In this document: piece by piece, positions 5,585 through 7,012 of the stretch
Position numbering within the stretch: the stretch's first letter is position 1
Layout: the number at the start of each line of letters is the position of its first letter
Assembly: GCA_964512045.1 (NCBI GenBank)
Contig: CAZEJK010000263.1
Coordinates: 1-7,012 of the forward strand
Reading direction: 5' to 3'
Origin: CAZEJK01 sp964512045
Lineage (GTDB): Bacteria > Acidobacteriota > Thermoanaerobaculia > Thermoanaerobaculales > Sulfomarinibacteraceae
Length of the DNA: 7,012 bases
Translations under genes and position numbers: made by a program
Notes under the pieces: model-generated
The model's input: the letters and a program-made list of their open reading frames with translations, nothing else
What the model was told of the DNA's origin: nothing
Databases searched by the model: none

Positions 5585-6961
5585 ATGATGTACGACTTCG
5601 AACCGTACAGGATCCGCGTGGTCGAGCCGATCCCCAGCTCGACGCGAGAGCAGCGCGAGGTGTGGATCCGTGAGGCCGGCTACAACCCGTTTCTGCTTCG
5701 GGCCGAGCAGGTCCTGATCGATCTGGTGACCGACTCGGGCGTGTCGGCGCCATCGTTGCGGCAGTGGGCGGCGATGCAGGGGTCCGACGAGTCGTTCGCG
5801 GGATCGCGCTCGTACTTCCGGTTCATGGAGGTCGCCCAACGGCTGTTCGGTCACCGCCACGTGATCCCGTGTCATCAGGGCCGTGCTGCGGAGCAGCTCC
5901 TGTGTCGGGCGGTGATCGAGCCTGGCCAGGTCGTGCTCGGAAACACGGTCTTCTCCACCACCCGCGCCAACATCGAGGAGCGCGGGGGCGCCGTCGAGGA
6001 TCTGCCGGTTGCGGCAAGCCGTGATTCCGCCGACCCCAGCCCGTTCAAGGGCAACGTCGATGTGGAGGCGCTCGAGAGCCGGCTCGAGCTGCTGGGTGGC
6101 AAGCGCGTGGGGTTTGTGGTGCTGACAGTGACCGACAACTCCGGAGGCGGTCAGCCCGTGAGCCTCGAGAACGTCCGCGCCGCTCGGGAGACCTGTCATC
6201 GTCACGGTGCTCGCCTGCTGCTCGATGCGGCGCGCGTCGCCGAGAACTGCGGCCTGATCTCGGAGCGTGAGCCGGGGCAGGAGCTGAGGTCGCCGCGCGA
6301 GATTGCCCAGGAGCTGTTCTCACTCGTCGATGGCGTGTTCATGAGCTTGAAGAAGGATGGGCTCGGCAACACCGGCGGTCTGATCACCACCAACGACGAG
6401 GACTGGGCCGACCGGATTCGTGAGGTCCTCCTGCGCACGGAGGGCATCCCGACGGCCGGTGGGCTGGCCGGCCGCGATCTCGAGGCGATGGCCGTGGCCC
6501 TTGACGAGATGCTCGATGCGGACCATGTGCGCCACCGGCTGCAGGTGGTTCGCCGGCTCGGCGAGCAGCTCCATGCCGCCGGCGTGCCCGTGCTGCGGCC
6601 GTTCGGAGGGCACGCTGTCTACGTCGACGGTCGGGCGTTCTGCGATCACCTGCCGGATGAGCAGCTGCCGGCGTGGTCGTTGTCCGTGGCTCTGTACGTT
6701 GTCAGCGGTGTTCGGTCGTGGGAGACCGGGAACGTCATGCGCGGAACCCGCGATCCGGACACGGGCGTCTGGTCGTGGCCACCGCTGGACCTCCTGCGGC
6801 TCGCGGTTCCGCGTCGGGTGTACACCGACAACCACCTGGCCTACGTTGTGCGGTCCTTGGTAGAGCTGCATGCCGAGCGCCACAGCATCCTCGGGCTGCG
6901 GTTCGTGTACCGGCCAGAGAAGCTGGCACAGTTCGTGGCGACGTTCGAGCCGGTAGGCTAA
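5585..6961 (+). CDS. Beta-eliminating lyase of the tryptophanase/tyrosine phenol-lyase family, altered specificity residues
   Basis: The 458-residue protein is a fold-type I PLP enzyme. Relatives split tryptophan or tyrosine into pyruvate, ammonia and indole or phenol. Its length is close to tyrosine phenol-lyase (456) and E. coli TnaA (471). Key sites fall at the same numbers as in Citrobacter tyrosine phenol-lyase as I recall it: Arg100 (QGRAAE), Phe123, Asp214 and Arg217 (LDAARVAEN), the PLP lysine Lys257 (MSLKKD), and cation-site Glu69 and Asn262. The substrate-carboxylate arginine is at 405 (LLRLAVPRR). Residues tied to substrate differ: Phe71 replaces the catalytic Tyr, Ser124 replaces Thr, Thr381 replaces Arg, and Gln449 stands where Phe (TPL) or His (TnaA) occurs. 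The family is certain; the substrate is not, so neither tnaA nor tpl is assigned. ATG 5585 is chosen for colinear numbering; ATG 5588 is equally possible. The ribosome site is weak, suggesting coupling to the GFA gene 8 bases upstream. Confidence 0.9.
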   Translation: MMYDFEPYRIRVVEPIPSSTREQREVWIREAGYNPFLLRAEQVLIDLVTDSGVSAPSLRQWAAMQGSDESFAGSRSYFRFMEVAQRLFGHRHVIPCHQGRAAEQLLCRAVIEPGQVVLGNTVFSTTRANIEERGGAVEDLPVAASRDSADPSPFKGNVDVEALESRLELLGGKRVGFVVLTVTDNSGGGQPVSLENVRAARETCHRHGARLLLDAARVAENCGLISEREPGQELRSPREIAQELFSLVDGVFMSLKKDGLGNTGGLITTNDEDWADRIREVLLRTEGIPTAGGLAGRDLEAMAVALDEMLDADHVRHRLQVVRRLGEQLHAAGVPVLRPFGGHAVYVDGRAFCDHLPDEQLPAWSLSVALYVVSGVRSWETGNVMRGTRDPDTGVWSWPPLDLLRLAVPRRVYTDNHLAYVVRSLVELHAERHSILGLRFVYRPEKLAQFVATFEPVG

Positions 6962-7012
6962 GGGCGCGCGCAGAAATAGCTCCAACGTCTCGCATCTCAC
7001 CTGCACCACATC
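6962..7012. other. Short 3' flank after the lyase gene
   Basis: I see no gene start, convincing hairpin or T-tract in these 51 bases. Whether the operon continues to the right cannot be judged from this window. Confidence 0.4.

Noticed and set aside
3899..6205. Minus-strand open frame of 768 codons across three genes
   Set aside because: It runs antisense to the kelch, GFA and lyase genes, which have strong family signatures. Its product is Arg/Pro/Ser-rich with no domain.
5585..6961. Naming the lyase tnaA or tpl
   Set aside because: The residues that distinguish the two enzymes match neither, so a substrate-specific name would overstate the evidence.

Overview
This is a GC-rich bacterial window in which five protein genes fill almost all the sequence. 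On the left, two minus-strand genes form one unit: a ComB-type 2-phosphosulfolactate phosphatase (1514-2230), then a multi-PAS sensor histidine kinase (1-1517) that runs off the left edge. On the right, three plus-strand genes follow: a large secreted M6-type metalloprotease with a PKD-like domain and a kelch propeller (2332-4992), a GFA/CENP-V-type zinc protein (5166-5576), and a PLP-dependent beta-eliminating lyase of the tryptophanase/tyrosine phenol-lyase family (5585-6961). I saw no RNA gene, CRISPR array, insertion sequence or attachment site.

The two left genes overlap by four bases (GTGA), which points to translational coupling. They diverge from the protease gene across a 101-base gap. 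That gap holds a perfect 8-bp inverted repeat whose arms each contain TATGGT, so it is a candidate shared promoter/operator region. A 173-base GC-rich gap separates the protease from the GFA gene and carries weak hairpins, short direct repeats and a 14-bp near-palindrome. Only 8 bases separate the GFA and lyase genes, which look like a two-gene operon.

The most interesting gene is the lyase. It keeps the family's PLP lysine (K257) and the PLP and cation-site residues. However, residues that define tyrosine phenol-lyase or tryptophanase are changed: Phe replaces the catalytic Tyr at 71, Thr replaces Arg at 381, and Gln stands where Phe or His is expected near the C-terminus. Its substrate is probably not simply tyrosine or tryptophan. 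The adjacent GFA protein has a full set of zinc cysteines and may handle a related thiol or aldehyde.

The taxon cannot be fixed from this sequence. GC-rich coding, a multi-PAS HDFNN-type kinase, and a secreted protease with a cysteine-containing PKD-like domain and kelch repeats suggest a free-living Gram-negative soil or sediment lineage. Acidobacteriota or a similar phylum is a guess from general resemblance. No function is evident that ties all five genes together; the two halves look like separate transcription units.
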